This document shows, in pieces, positions 38,272-59,569 of a DNA stretch of 64,000 nucleotides. Origin of the DNA: Mycobacterium kyorinense. Lineage in GTDB: Bacteria; Actinomycetota; Actinomycetes; Mycobacteriales; Mycobacteriaceae. How positions within the stretch are numbered: position 1 is the first letter of the stretch; each line of letters begins with the position of its first letter. A model generated the notes under the pieces. It was not told the origin of the DNA. It searched no databases and worked only from the letters and a program-made list of their open reading frames with translations. A program made the position numbers and the translations under genes. The stretch is taken from assembly GCF_001672775.1 (NCBI RefSeq), contig NZ_LZKJ01000045.1:24155-88154 (forward strand), read 5' to 3'.

Positions 38272-39351
38272 TCAGGCCGCTTTGCCGCGGCCTCGCGCGG
38301 GTCGCAGGCCAGCCAACGAGAACGTGGTGTGCACCAAAGACCCGGCGCGCTCGATGATGTTCTTCGCGGGGTGGGCGCGGGGCGGGAAGTAGTGCATCGG
38401 CATACCGCGTCGGTCGCGCGGCGGCGCCATGAAGCCCGGTGCCTCCACCAGCGGGGCGTCGGCCGGGATCCGGCCCGCCGCCCGGCGGTAGGCGGCCAGC
38501 GCCCGCGGGTGCAACCTGATCTCGTCGGGCACCGCCAGAAAGGCCAACTCGACTGCTTTTCCGAAGAGCCGCAACAACACTTCGTCGCCCGGAGTCCACC
38601 GCATGCCGGCCTTTTCCCGAACCGCCGGATCGAACAGCCCGGCGGCTATCCAGCGCTGCCCGGCCGTCAACGGCCTGAACAACTGATCCCAGATCGGCGT
38701 GGGCATCAACACGAACTTTGGCTTGGGAATACGCATTTGGAAGATGTCCAGGGTGGCCTGATTGATCTCGAGCTCGTCCCGACACTTGCGGTCCCAGTAC
38801 TCCTGGAAGTCCTCCCAGGATTTGGGCACCGGTCGCATGCTCATCCCGTACATCCGGTACCACTGGACATGCTCGTCGAACAGTTGGCGCTTCTCCGCCT
38901 CGGTCAACCCACCGCAGAAGTATTCGGCGACCTTGATCACCAGCATGAAGAACGTTGCGTGGGCCCAATAGAAGGTTTCCGGGTTCAGCGCGTGATAACG
39001 GCGGCCGGCCGCGTCGACGCCCTTGATCGTGTGGTGGTACTGCTTGATCTGCTCGCCGGTGTGCTGCGCTCGCTCGCCGTCGTAAACCACGCCCATGATC
39101 GGATACACCGAGCGGGCAACTCGTTGGAGCGGCTCGCGCAACAGAATCGAGTGCTCCTCGACGCCGGCGCCCAACTCCGGATACATGTTCTGGATCGCGC
39201 CGATCCACACGCCCATCATCCCGGTGCGCAGATCGCCGAAATATTTCCACGTCAGCGAATCCGGGCCCAGGGGCTCGGCGTTGGCGATGGCATCGTCGCT
39301 GTGCGTGACGGGGGCGGGCTCGGCCGACGGTATCGATTTGGTCGTGGTCAT
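38272..39351 (-). CDS. DUF2236 oxygenase-like protein (Rv1645c type)
   Basis: A 359-residue protein of the DUF2236/MpaB family, which includes rubber oxygenase Lcp and mycophenolate-pathway oxygenases that bind haem. Conserved blocks are LGPDSLTWKYFGDLRTGMMG, HTGEQIKQYHHTIKGVDAAG, the histidine in ALNPETFYWAHATFF and DEHVQWYRMYGMSMRPVP. There is no signal peptide. The substrate is unknown. The ATG follows a strong CCAGGAGGTCGCG site. A palindrome upstream suggests a TetR-type regulator not encoded next to it. Confidence 0.85.
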   Translation of the reverse strand: MTTTKSIPSAEPAPVTHSDDAIANAEPLGPDSLTWKYFGDLRTGMMGVWIGAIQNMYPELGAGVEEHSILLREPLQRVARSVYPIMGVVYDGERAQHTGEQIKQYHHTIKGVDAAGRRYHALNPETFYWAHATFFMLVIKVAEYFCGGLTEAEKRQLFDEHVQWYRMYGMSMRPVPKSWEDFQEYWDRKCRDELEINQATLDIFQMRIPKPKFVLMPTPIWDQLFRPLTAGQRWIAAGLFDPAVREKAGMRWTPGDEVLLRLFGKAVELAFLAVPDEIRLHPRALAAYRRAAGRIPADAPLVEAPGFMAPPRDRRGMPMHYFPPRAHPAKNIIERAGSLVHTTFSLAGLRPARGRGKAA

Positions 39352-39389
39352 CGCGACCTCCTGGGTGCTGATAAATCCACGATAATGTT

Positions 39390-39405
39390 GACAACAAACG
39401 TTGTC
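39390..39405. promoter_or_regulatory. Palindromic operator upstream of the DUF2236 gene
   Basis: GACAAC-AAAC-GTTGTC, 6-bp arms with a 4-bp centre, 39 bp before the DUF2236 ATG and near a minus-strand -10-like TATCGT. The form suits a dimeric repressor. No candidate regulator gene is adjacent. Confidence 0.5.
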
Positions 39406-39518
39406 TACGATTTGCGCGGTGTGCCGCGCCGGCGTGTTACCGACTGTCGACCACGCTGAGGCAAGCGCGTGATCAGGCGGTTTGGCATCAACGGTGGCGG
39501 ACGCCACTACGACGGTCG

Positions 39519-39548
39519 TTGCCGCCCTCTTCAGACAGCACCTAGGCT
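39519..39548 (+). promoter_or_regulatory. Promoter of the second cyclase gene, leaderless type
   Basis: TTGCCG (39519-39524), 18-bp spacer, TAGGCT (39543-39548), then 7 bp to the GTG start. The distance predicts transcription beginning at the start codon. Confidence 0.55.
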
Positions 39549-39555
39549 GGATGCC

Positions 39556-40482
39556 GTGGACCTCGGGCCCGATTCGGCGTCCGGCGAGCCCGAGCAAGCG
39601 GCGACCACGCCGGCCACGCCTGCTTCCAAAGACCGCTCTCCAGTGTCGATACACGGAGCGGCGGGTTGGCTGCGCGATAGGAACCACAGCCCGGGAGTCG
39701 TCGACTTCATCCGGCGCGCCCGCCGCGCCTTACCCGGCGATCCCGACTTCGGCGATCCGTTGTCCACCGCGGGCGAGGGGGGTCCCCGCGCCGCGGCGCG
39801 GGCCGCGGGGCGACTGCTGGGCGGCCGCGACGGGGCGTCGCGTCAACTCGGTCTTGGCGCACTGCAGGTATGGCAGGCGCTGACCGAAGCAGTTGCCCGA
39901 AGGCCGGCGAACCCCGATGTGACGTTGGTGTTCACCGATTTGGTGGGTTTCTCGTCGTGGTCGTTGCAAGCCGGTGATGACGCCACGTTGATGTTGTTGC
40001 GGCGGGTGGCTCGGGCCGTCGAACCGCCGCTCCTGGATGCCGGCGGGCACATCGTCAAACGGATGGGCGACGGCATCATGGCGGTGTTCGCCGATCCGCT
40101 CGTCGCGGTCGGCGCGGTGTGCGCTGCGATGCAGGCAGTGAAATCGGTCGAGGTGGCCGGCTATCGACCGCGGATGCGAGTCGGAATCCACACCGGGCGT
40201 CCGCAGCGGCTGGCCGGTGACTGGCTGGGCGTTGACGTGAACATCGCGGCCCGGGTGATGGAACGCGCCACCAAGGGCGGCATCATGATCTCCGGCACCA
40301 CCCTCGACCAGCTCGCGCAGGCCGATTTGGACGAGTTGGGCGTGGTAGCCAAACGCACTCATCGGCCGATGTTCGGGGCCAAGACCCCCGGGCTTCCTCC
40401 GGAACTGGCTCTCTATCGGCTCAGAACTGCCAGGGACCTGTCAGGTACCGACGAAGCGGAAGACGACAGTGCTGAGGCATAG
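39556..40482 (+). CDS. Class III adenylyl cyclase with helical N-terminal domain (Rv1647 type)
   Basis: A 308-residue soluble cyclase. The N-terminal 110 residues are a poorly conserved helical part; the catalytic domain follows with metal-binding Asp in LVFTDLVGFSSW, base-binding Lys in GGHIVKRMGDGIMAVF, second metal Asp in MGDG, and GVDVNIAARVMERA with the remaining Asp, Asn and Arg. M. tuberculosis Rv1647 is a pH-sensitive adenylyl cyclase with this architecture. The GTG is chosen from the leaderless promoter 7 bp upstream. A membrane protein gene follows 3 bp later, probably in the same transcript. Confidence 0.9.
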   Translation: MDLGPDSASGEPEQAATTPATPASKDRSPVSIHGAAGWLRDRNHSPGVVDFIRRARRALPGDPDFGDPLSTAGEGGPRAAARAAGRLLGGRDGASRQLGLGALQVWQALTEAVARRPANPDVTLVFTDLVGFSSWSLQAGDDATLMLLRRVARAVEPPLLDAGGHIVKRMGDGIMAVFADPLVAVGAVCAAMQAVKSVEVAGYRPRMRVGIHTGRPQRLAGDWLGVDVNIAARVMERATKGGIMISGTTLDQLAQADLDELGVVAKRTHRPMFGAKTPGLPPELALYRLRTARDLSGTDEAEDDSAEA

Positions 40483-40485
40483 TAG

Positions 40486-41277
40486 ATGTCGATGATCGCC
40501 GATATGCTCACCCGGCTCGCCCGGGTCCGGATCACCGTCGGTTACGCAGCGATTCTGACAGCGGTCAGCACGGCACTCCTGGTTCTCGGTCCACAGGCGC
40601 AGGCGCAGGCCATTCGCAATGCCAGCACCAACGTGCACAACCTGGCCCATGGGCACCTGGACACCTTGTTCGGCAGCGCATTCGTCACCGATGCCGGCCC
40701 GATTTTCGTCTGGCTGCCCGGACTGGTATGCCTGCTCGCGCTGGCCGAACTGATCTGGCACAGCGCCCGGATGACCGTGGTGTTCGTCACCGGGCACATC
40801 GGCGCGACCTTGCTCGTCGCGGCCGGTGTCACCGCAGCGATCGAGTTCGGCTGGCTGCCGATGTCGATCTCGCACGCCAGCGACGTCGGCATGAGCTACG
40901 GGGCCGTGGCAGTACTGGGAGCGCTGACCGGCGCCGTGCCGCCACGCTGGCGGCCGGTGTGGATCGGCTGGTGGGTTCCGGCCGCGGTAGCGGCGGCGGC
41001 CGTCGGCGCCGAATTCACCGACGCCGGGCACGCCGTCGCGCTGGTGCTGGGCATGCTGGTCGCCACCCGGTTCGGGCGACCGACTCCGTGGACACCCGCG
41101 CGGTACGTGTTGCTGAGCGTCGGCGGCGCGTTCGGGTTTTTGATGCTGGCCCACGCCCCGTGGTCGATATTGGCCGGGGCCGGTGCGGGCGCCCTGGGCG
41201 CGCTGACGGCAGATGGGATCATCCGGCTCCGCACGCTGCGCCGGCCGCTGCCGGTGGCCGAGTTGGCTACCGCCTAA
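40486..41277 (+). CDS. Rhomboid-like multi-pass membrane protein (Rv1648 type)
   Basis: A 263-residue protein with six to seven membrane segments, for example ITVGYAAILTAVSTALLVLG, ALAELIWHSARMTVVFVTGH and GHAVALVLGMLVATRF. The arrangement recalls rhomboid-fold proteins (NVHNLAHGHLDTLFGSAF resembles the loop after segment 1; GHIGATLLVAAGV follows), but the catalytic GxSG serine motif is absent; SYGAVAVLGALTG sits in its place. Activity as a protease is therefore unlikely unless that Ser is used. Co-transcribed with the cyclase. Confidence 0.75.
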   Translation: MSMIADMLTRLARVRITVGYAAILTAVSTALLVLGPQAQAQAIRNASTNVHNLAHGHLDTLFGSAFVTDAGPIFVWLPGLVCLLALAELIWHSARMTVVFVTGHIGATLLVAAGVTAAIEFGWLPMSISHASDVGMSYGAVAVLGALTGAVPPRWRPVWIGWWVPAAVAAAAVGAEFTDAGHAVALVLGMLVATRFGRPTPWTPARYVLLSVGGAFGFLMLAHAPWSILAGAGAGALGALTADGIIRLRTLRRPLPVAELATA

Positions 41278-41313
41278 CCCCGCAGGCTTAGGCAGCTGAG
41301 CATTTCGGCTGGA

Positions 41314-41336
41314 CCCCCGGTCGCGGCAGGCCGGGG
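41314..41336. terminator. Bidirectional hairpin between convergent genes
   Basis: CCCCGG (41315-41320) and CCGGGG (41331-41336) form a 6-bp GC stem with a 10-nt loop between the ends of the rhomboid-like and SDR genes. There is no T tract, common for mycobacterial terminators. Confidence 0.45.
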
Positions 41337-41340
41337 CTCT

Positions 41341-43411
<2,071 letters not shown>

Positions 43412-43412
<1 letters not shown>

Positions 43413-45898
43413 TGCGCGTCCCGTACAGCTGGCTGCGCGACGTTGTCGCCGTCGGAGCCCCGGATTGGGATGTATCGCCCGGCGAGCTCGAGGAGACGCT
43501 GGTCCGCATCGGCCACGAGGTCGAGGAGGTGATTTCGCTCGGCCCGGTCAGCGGACCGTTGACGGTCGGGCGCGTGGCCGACATCGAAGAGCTCACCGAA
43601 TTCAAAAAGCCGATCCGCGCTTGCCGGGTCGACGTGGGGGAGAGTCAGCCTCGCGAAATCGTCTGCGGCGCCACGAATTTCGCGGCTGGGGACCTGGTGG
43701 TCGTGGCGCTACCCGGTACTGTGTTGCCCGGCGACTTCACGATCACTGCGCGCAAGACCTATGGCCGGACCTCTGACGGAATGATCTGCTCGGCCGCCGA
43801 ATTGGGCTTGGCCGCCGAACATTCCGGCATCCTGGTGCTGCCGCCGGGCACCGCCGAGCCCGGAGCCGACGGCGCTGCAGTCCTTGGTCTCGACGACGTC
43901 GTCTTCCATTTGGCCATCACTCCGGACCGCGGCTACTGCATGTCGGTGCGCGGCCTGGCCCGCGAAATCGCCTGCGCCTACGACCTCGAATTCGTCGACC
44001 CGGCCGACGTGGCGCCGTTGCCGGTCCAGGGCGAGGCGTGGCCGCTGACAGTGCAGCCGGAGACCGGGGTTCGACGCTTCGCGTTGCGGCCGGTGACCGG
44101 CATCGATCCCGCCGCGGTGTCGCCGTGGTGGCTGCAGCGGCGTCTGCTGCTCTGCGGTATCCGCGCGATCTCGCCGGCCGTGGACGCCACCAATTACGTG
44201 ATGCTCGAACTGGGCCATCCGATGCACGCCCATGACCGCAAGCGGGTCACCGGCGGCTTCGACGTGCGATTCGCCCGCCCGGGTGAGGCCGTGACCACCT
44301 TGGACGACGTCGAACGGCGACTCGAGCCGGCTGACGTGCTCATCGTCGACGAGGTCGCGACCGCGGCCATCGGCGGCGTGATGGGATCGGGCAGCACCGA
44401 GATGCGCGACGACTCGACCGACGTGCTGCTCGAGGCCGCGGTCTGGGATCCGGCGGCCGTCTCACGCACCCAACGGCGGCTGCATCTGCCCAGCGAGGCC
44501 GCCCGCCGCTACGAGCGTGCCGTCGACCCCGCGATCTCGGTGGCCGCGCTGGACCGCTGCGCGATGCTGCTCGCCGAGATCGCCGGCGGCGAGGTGGTTC
44601 CGACGCTGACCGACTGGCGCGGCGACCCCCCGGTCGAGGACTGGCGGCTGCCGCCGATCCGCATTGCCGCAGATCTGGCGGACCGCACCGCAGGGGTTCG
44701 ATACCCGGGCGGCACCACCGCCCGACGCCTCAGGCAGATCGGTGCCACGGTGACCGGCGACGGCGACGTCCTGACCGTGACGCCGCCGAGTTGGCGACCC
44801 GACCTGCTGCAACCCGCCGACCTGGTTGAAGAGGTCCTCCGGCTGGAGGGCCTGGAGCCAATCCCGTCGATACTGCCAGCGGCGCCGGCCGGCCGCGGCC
44901 TCACCGCCACCCAGAAGCGGCGCCGTGCGGTCGGCACGTCGCTGGCGCTGTCGGGCTACGTCGAAATCCTTCCGACGCCATTTCTGTCCGCAGCGGTGTT
45001 CGACGCCTGGGGTCTACCCGCCGATGACCCACGGCGTATCACCACCCGGGTGCTCAACCCGCTGGAAGCCGACCGGCCGCACCTGGCCACCACGTTGCTG
45101 CCGGGGCTGCTGGAAGCCTTGGTGCGCAATGTGTCTCGGGGCATCGCCGATGTCGCGCTCTACGCCATCGCGCAGGTGGTCCAGCCGGCCGGGCCGCCCC
45201 GCGACGTCGAGCGCATCCCGGTGGATCGCCGCCCCACCGACGCCGAGATCGCTGCGCTGGACGCGTCGCTGCCGCGCCAGCCGCAGCACGTCGCCGCGGT
45301 ACTGACCGGGCTGGCGGAGCCGCGCGGACCCTGGGGAGCCGGCCGGCCGGTGGAGGCTGCCGACGCATTCGAAGCGGTCCGGGTGATCGCCCGCGCCAGC
45401 GGGGTCGACGTGGCGTTTCGGACCGCCCGGTATCTGCCGTGGCATCCGGGCCGCTGCGCCGAGGTACTGGTCGGCGAGACCGTCATCGGCCACGCCGGCC
45501 AGCTGCACCCGGCGGTGATCGAGCGGTCGGGCCTGCCGAAGGGCACCTGCGCGGTTGAGCTGAACCTCGACGCGATGCCGATCGTCGAGGCGCTGCCGGC
45601 GCCGCGGGTATCGCCGTTCCCGGCGGTGTTCCAGGATGTCAGCCTGGTGGTCGACGCCGACGTCGCCGCCCAGGTGGTGATGGATGCGGTGCGCGACGGC
45701 GCAGGTGAGCTGTTGGAGGACATCCGGCTGTTCGATGTCTACACCGGCCCGCAACTCGGCGAAGCCCGCAAGTCGCTGACCTTCGCACTGCGGTTCCGTG
45801 CGCAAGACCGCACGCTGACCGAGGACGAAGCCAGCGCCGCGCGCGATGCCGCAGTACGCTGCGCCGCCGACCGGGTCGGCGCGGTGCTGCGGGGTTGA
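43412..45898 (+). CDS. pheT: Phenylalanyl-tRNA synthetase beta subunit
   Basis: 828 residues: an N-terminal EMAP-like tRNA-binding domain (about 40-160; [19 protein letters not shown]), a B3/B4 editing domain (about 210-380; [20 protein letters not shown]) that clears mischarged Tyr-tRNA, a B5 domain (about 400-475), a catalytic-like core and a C-terminal anticodon-binding FDX-ACB domain (about 735-828; [18 protein letters not shown]). It needs PheS for activity. Full length for the family. Confidence 0.97.
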
Positions 45899-45916
45899 GC
45901 GCCCATTCCTTCTGCC

Positions 45917-45976
45917 GCGAGCGTGCGTGTTCCCGGCCGACACGCCGCCGAAATCACGTGTGTTGCGCACGCTCGC
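45917..45976. repeat. 60-bp interspersed inverted repeat, copy 2
   Basis: Begins GCGAGCGTGCGTGTTCCCGG and ends GCGCACGCTCGC, in reverse orientation to copy 1. It sits between pheT and the ArgR operator of argC, so it could end pheT transcription and insulate the arg operon. It is the most diverged copy in its centre. Confidence 0.85.
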
Positions 45977-45993
45977 GGACACGGGAGGAATGA

Positions 45994-48293
<2,300 letters not shown>

Positions 48294-48339
48294 GCGCCCC
48301 TCCTCCTCATCGCTTCGCTCTGCATCGTCGGCGGCGGTC
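48294..48339 (+). repeat. MIRU-like element between argJ and argB
   Basis: The 46-bp spacer contains CCTCCTCATCGCTTCGCTCT followed by GCATCGTCGGCGGCGGTC, close to the known core of mycobacterial interspersed repetitive units. It is flanked by TCATGA at 48288-48293 (argJ stop) and TCATGA at 48338-48343 (argB start), a direct duplication of the usual stop-start overlap, the insertion mode described for MIRUs. Confidence 0.75.
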
Positions 48340-49217
48340 ATGACGACCAGCGAGCTCGCCACCCAGGTCAAAGCGCAGGTGCTGGCCGAAGCCCTGCCGT
48401 GGCTCAAGCAGCTGCACGGCAAGATCGTCGTCATCAAATACGGCGGCAACGCGATGACCGACGACACGCTCAAGCATGCGTTCGCCGCAGATATGGCATT
48501 TCTGCGGAACTGCGGCATCCATCCCGTCGTCGTGCACGGCGGCGGCCCGCAGATCAGCGACATGCTGCGGCGCCTCGGCGTGCCGGGGGATTTCAAGGGC
48601 GGCTTCCGGGTCACCACCCCCGAAGTGCTCGACGTCGCGCGCATGGTGCTGTTCGGCCAGGTGGGTCGCGAACTGGTCAACCTCATCAACGCCCACGGGC
48701 CCTACGCGGTCGGCATCACCGGCGAGGACGCGCAGCTGTTCACCGCGGTGCGGCGCAGCGTCACCGTCGACGGCGTGGCCACCGATATCGGGCTGGTCGG
48801 CAATGTCGATCACGTCAACACCGCCGCGGTGCTGGATCTCATTGCAGCCCGGCGTATTCCAGTAGTGTCGACCCTGGCGCCGGACGCCGACGGTGTCGTG
48901 CACAACATCAACGCCGACACCGCCGCGGCGGCGCTGGCCGAAGCGCTGGGAGCCGAAAAACTGTTGATGCTCACCGACGTCGAAGGGCTCTACACCCGCT
49001 GGCCCGACCGCACTTCGCTGGTCAGCGAAATCGACACGGCAACACTGGGGCAACTGTTGCCCGCACTGGAGGCCGGCATGATCCCGAAAGTCGAAGCCTG
49101 CCTGCGCGCCGTCGGCGGCGGCGTGCCCAGCGCACACGTCATCGACGGCCGCGTCGAGCACTGCGTGTTGGTGGAGTTGTTCACTGATGCCGGTACCGGC
49201 ACCAAGGTGGTGAGCGC

Positions 49218-49221
<4 letters not shown>
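48340..49221 (+). CDS. argB: Acetylglutamate kinase
   Basis: Phosphorylates N-acetylglutamate, the second arginine step and a common feedback point. The 293 residues have [27 protein letters not shown], the substrate loop [38 protein letters not shown] and the C-terminal [20 protein letters not shown]. The N-terminal helix [20 protein letters not shown] fits the hexameric arginine-sensitive type. The frame upstream of 48340 runs through the MIRU-like repeat and is not coding. Confidence 0.97.
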
Positions 49222-51822
<2,601 letters not shown>

Positions 51823-51839
51823 TATAAGGAGATTGGTTC

Positions 51840-56291
<4,452 letters not shown>

Positions 56292-56378
56292 CGGCCCGAG
56301 ACTAGCTGTAACAGCCCCAAAGCTGCGGGCGCGGCCCTGGTGATGTGCCAGAATGTGCAGGCAATCACGGGAGTAGCG

Positions 56379-59360
56379 GTGGATTTGAATTTCTCAGCGG
56401 TCACGCGACCGGTCACCCGACCGGTCGAGCGCCTGATGGCGACGGCGCAGAACGGCCTGGAGGTCTTGCGACTCGGCGGTCTGGAGACCGGGACGGTCCC
56501 GTCGCCCTTCCAGGTCGTCGAGAGCGTGCCGATGTACAAGCTCCGACGGTACTTCCCGCCGGACAACCGGCCCGGGCAGCCGCCCGCGGGTCCGCCGGTG
56601 CTGCTGGTGCACCCGATGATGATGTCGGCGAATATGTGGGACGTCACCAGGGCCGAGGGCGCGGTAGGCATCCTGCACGCTGCGGGCCTGGACCCCTGGG
56701 TCATCGACTTCGGCTCGCCCGACAAGGTCGAGGGCGGCATGCGCCGCAACCTCGCCGACCACATCGTCGCGCTCAGCGAGGCTGTCGACACGACTGCAGA
56801 GGCCACCGGGCAGGACGTGCACCTGGTCGGATATTCGCAAGGCGGGATGTTCTGCTATCAGGCCGCGGCGTATCGCCGGTCGAAAAACATCGCCAGCATC
56901 GTGGCGTTCGGGTCCCCGGTCGACACTCTGGCCGCGCTGCCGATGGGTGTTCCCCCGAATCTGGCCCAAGTCACCGCCAACTTCATGGCCGATCACGTCT
57001 TCAACCGGCTCGATATTCCAAGTTGGTTGGCCCGCACGGGGTTTCAGCTGATGGATCCGCTCAAGACAGCTAAAGCCCGGCTGGACTTCGTCCGGCAGCT
57101 CCACGATCGCGAGGCGTTGCTGCCGCGCGAAGCACAACGCAGGTTCTTGGAGTCTGAGGGCTGGATCGCCTGGTCGGGACCCGCAGTCTCCGAGCTGCTC
57201 AAGCAGTTCATCGCGCACAACCGGATGATGACCGGCGGTTTCGCCATCAACGGGCAACTCGTGACCCTGACCGACATCACCTGTCCGGTGCTGGCCTTCG
57301 TCGGCGAGGTCGACGACATCGGGCAACCGCCCGCGGTGCGCGGCATCCGGCGCGCGGCGCCCAATGCCGAGGTATACGAGTACACCTTGCGAGCGGGTCA
57401 CTTCGGGCTGGTAGTCGGATCCAAGGCCGCAGAACAAAGCTGGCCGACGGTTGCCGAGTGGGTGCGCTGGATTTCGGGACATTCCGCCAAGCCGGGCAGC
57501 ATCGTCCCGATGGCCGACCAACCGGCCGAGCGCACCGACAGCGGGGTGGCCATCAGCTCCCGGGTGGCCCACAGCATCGGGGAGGCATCCGAAGTGGCGC
57601 TGGCGCTCGCCCGCGGTGCCGCCGATGCAGTGATTGCGGCCAACAAATCCGTGCGCACGCTGGCGGTGGAAACCGTGCGGACGTTGCCCCGACTGGCCCG
57701 GCTGGGTCAGATCAACGACCACACCCGCATCTCGCTGGGCAGGATCATCGGCGAGCAGGCCCACGACGCGCCCCAGGGTGAATTCCTGCTCTTCGACGGA
57801 CGCGTCCACACCTACGAGGCGGTGAACCGCCGCATCGACAATGTCGTGCGCGGCCTCATCGAAGTCGGCGTGCGCCAAGGCGAACACGTCGGGGTGCTGA
57901 TGGAGACCCGGCCCAGCGCGCTGGTCGCGATCGCCGCGTTGTCCCGGCTGGGCGCGGTCGCGGTGCTGATGCACCCCGACACCGATCTGGCCGCGGCGGT
58001 CCGGATCGGGGGAGTGACCGAGATCATCACCGATCCCACCCACTTGGAGACCGCGCGGCAATTGCCCGGCCAGATCCTGGTTCTCGGCGGAGGTGAAGCG
58101 CGCGATCTGCATCTGCCCGACGATGCCGGAGTCATCGACATGGAGCAGATCGATCCCGACGCTGTCGAGTTGCCGGGTTGGTATCGGCCCAATCCGGGGT
58201 TTGCGCGGGATCTGGCGTTCATCGCATTCAGTTCGGCCGGTGGCGAACTGGCCGCCAAGCAGATCACCAACTACCGCTGGGCGTTGTCGGCGTTCGGCAC
58301 CGCCTCGACCGCCGCGCTCAGCCGCAGCGACACCGTGTACTGCCTGACACCGCTGCACCACGAGTCCGGACTGCTGGTGAGCTTGGGCGGAGCGGTGGTC
58401 GGCGGCGCCCGCATCGCCCTGTCGCGCGGGCTGAAACCGGACCGGTTCATCGCCGAGGTGCGCCAATACGGCGTGACCGTGGTTTCCTACACGTGGGCCA
58501 TGCTGCGCGACGTCATCGACGACCCGGGTTTCGTGCTGCACGGCAACCATCCGGTGCGGCTGTTCATCGGTTCCGGCATGCCCACCGGGCTCTGGTGCCG
58601 CATCGTCGACGCATTCGCGCCCGCCCACGTCGTCGAGTTCTTCGCCACCACCGACGGGCAGGCGGTCCTGGCCAACGTGTCCGGCGCCAAGATCGGCAGC
58701 AAGGGCCGGCCCCTGCCAGGCGCAGGCAACGTCGAACTCGGCCTCTATGACGCCGAGCACGACCTCATCCTGGAGAACGAGGAGGGGTTCGTACAGGTCG
58801 CCGCCGCAGGGGAAGTCGGTGTGCTGCTGGCACAACCGCGCGGACCGATCGACCCGACCGCGTCGGTGAAGCGTGGCGTCTTCTCACCGGCTGACACCTG
58901 GATCTCCACCGAGTATCTGTTCCGGCGCGACTCCGACGGCGACTACTGGTTGATGGGCCGCCGCGGATCGGTGATTCGCACTGCGCGCGGCATGGTCTAC
59001 TGCGAGCCGATCACCGATGCGCTCGGGCTCATCCCGGCGGTTGACCTCGCGGTGACGTACGGGGTGCCGGTGCGCGGCCAGTTCGTTGCCGTGTCGGCGG
59101 TGACTTTGCAAGCGGGATCGACGATCACGGCAGCGGACTTGACCGAGGCGATCGCGGCCATGGATGGTCCCGGGCCCGATATCGTGCACGTCGTCCCCGA
59201 GATGACGCTCAGTGCCAGCTACCGCCCGACCGTCAGCCCGTTGCGTGCAGCAGGCATACCCAAACCGGGGCGCCACGCCTGGTATTTCGACTCGGGCTCC
59301 AACGAGTTCCGGCGGCTGACCGGGGCGGTGCGGACCGAGTTGGCCGGTGCCCACGAATGA
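56379..59360 (+). CDS. PhaC-like hydrolase fused to AMP-binding (acyl-CoA synthetase-like) domain, Rv1683 type
   Basis: A 993-residue fusion. Residues 1-370 are an alpha/beta-hydrolase like class III PHA synthase, with HPMMMSANMWD and the nucleophile elbow HLVGYSQGGMFCYQAA. Residues 440-990 resemble an adenylate-forming enzyme, but the ATP loop reads FSSAGGELAAKQI instead of TSGTTGxPK and the C-terminal catalytic Lys motif is altered (IPKPGRHAWYFD), so adenylation may be weak or lost. Rv1683 has been linked to triacylglycerol turnover. The GTG follows GGGAG and the MDLNFS-type start known from the orthologue. Overlaps the Trm112-like gene. Confidence 0.88.
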   Translation: MDLNFSAVTRPVTRPVERLMATAQNGLEVLRLGGLETGTVPSPFQVVESVPMYKLRRYFPPDNRPGQPPAGPPVLLVHPMMMSANMWDVTRAEGAVGILHAAGLDPWVIDFGSPDKVEGGMRRNLADHIVALSEAVDTTAEATGQDVHLVGYSQGGMFCYQAAAYRRSKNIASIVAFGSPVDTLAALPMGVPPNLAQVTANFMADHVFNRLDIPSWLARTGFQLMDPLKTAKARLDFVRQLHDREALLPREAQRRFLESEGWIAWSGPAVSELLKQFIAHNRMMTGGFAINGQLVTLTDITCPVLAFVGEVDDIGQPPAVRGIRRAAPNAEVYEYTLRAGHFGLVVGSKAAEQSWPTVAEWVRWISGHSAKPGSIVPMADQPAERTDSGVAISSRVAHSIGEASEVALALARGAADAVIAANKSVRTLAVETVRTLPRLARLGQINDHTRISLGRIIGEQAHDAPQGEFLLFDGRVHTYEAVNRRIDNVVRGLIEVGVRQGEHVGVLMETRPSALVAIAALSRLGAVAVLMHPDTDLAAAVRIGGVTEIITDPTHLETARQLPGQILVLGGGEARDLHLPDDAGVIDMEQIDPDAVELPGWYRPNPGFARDLAFIAFSSAGGELAAKQITNYRWALSAFGTASTAALSRSDTVYCLTPLHHESGLLVSLGGAVVGGARIALSRGLKPDRFIAEVRQYGVTVVSYTWAMLRDVIDDPGFVLHGNHPVRLFIGSGMPTGLWCRIVDAFAPAHVVEFFATTDGQAVLANVSGAKIGSKGRPLPGAGNVELGLYDAEHDLILENEEGFVQVAAAGEVGVLLAQPRGPIDPTASVKRGVFSPADTWISTEYLFRRDSDGDYWLMGRRGSVIRTARGMVYCEPITDALGLIPAVDLAVTYGVPVRGQFVAVSAVTLQAGSTITAADLTEAIAAMDGPGPDIVHVVPEMTLSASYRPTVSPLRAAGIPKPGRHAWYFDSGSNEFRRLTGAVRTELAGAHE

Positions 59361-59569
59361 TCGACCAGATGTTGCTGGACATTCTGGTCTGCCCCGCCGA
59401 TCGCGGTCCGCTGCTGCTGATCGACCAGCTGCTCTACAACCCGCGGCTGCGCCGTGCTTACCGGATTGACGACGACATCCCGGTGCTGTTGATCGACGAG
59501 GCAACCGATGTCGACGACGACGAGCATGCCCGGCTCATGGCGCGGGCAGCTCAGGAAGATCCCCGGTGA
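59357..59569 (+). CDS. Trm112-like zinc-ribbon-related small protein (Rv1684 type)
   Basis: A 70-residue protein starting MIDQMLLDILVCPADRGPLL with the fold of Trm112/YcaR proteins (DDDIPVLLIDEAT). Only one Cys remains, so metal binding is unlikely. In eukaryotes and archaea Trm112 activates methyltransferases; bacterial roles are unclear. The ATG overlaps the fusion gene by 4 bp, and its end overlaps the convergent TetR gene by 35 bp. Confidence 0.85.
   Translation: MIDQMLLDILVCPADRGPLLLIDQLLYNPRLRRAYRIDDDIPVLLIDEATDVDDDEHARLMARAAQEDPR

Noticed and set aside
56394..58835. An 813-codon open frame on the minus strand inside the Rv1683-type fusion gene
   Set aside because: It mirrors the codon structure of the real gene, has no recognisable domain, and its composition (Gln/His/Arg/Asp-rich) is typical of antisense frames in GC-rich DNA.
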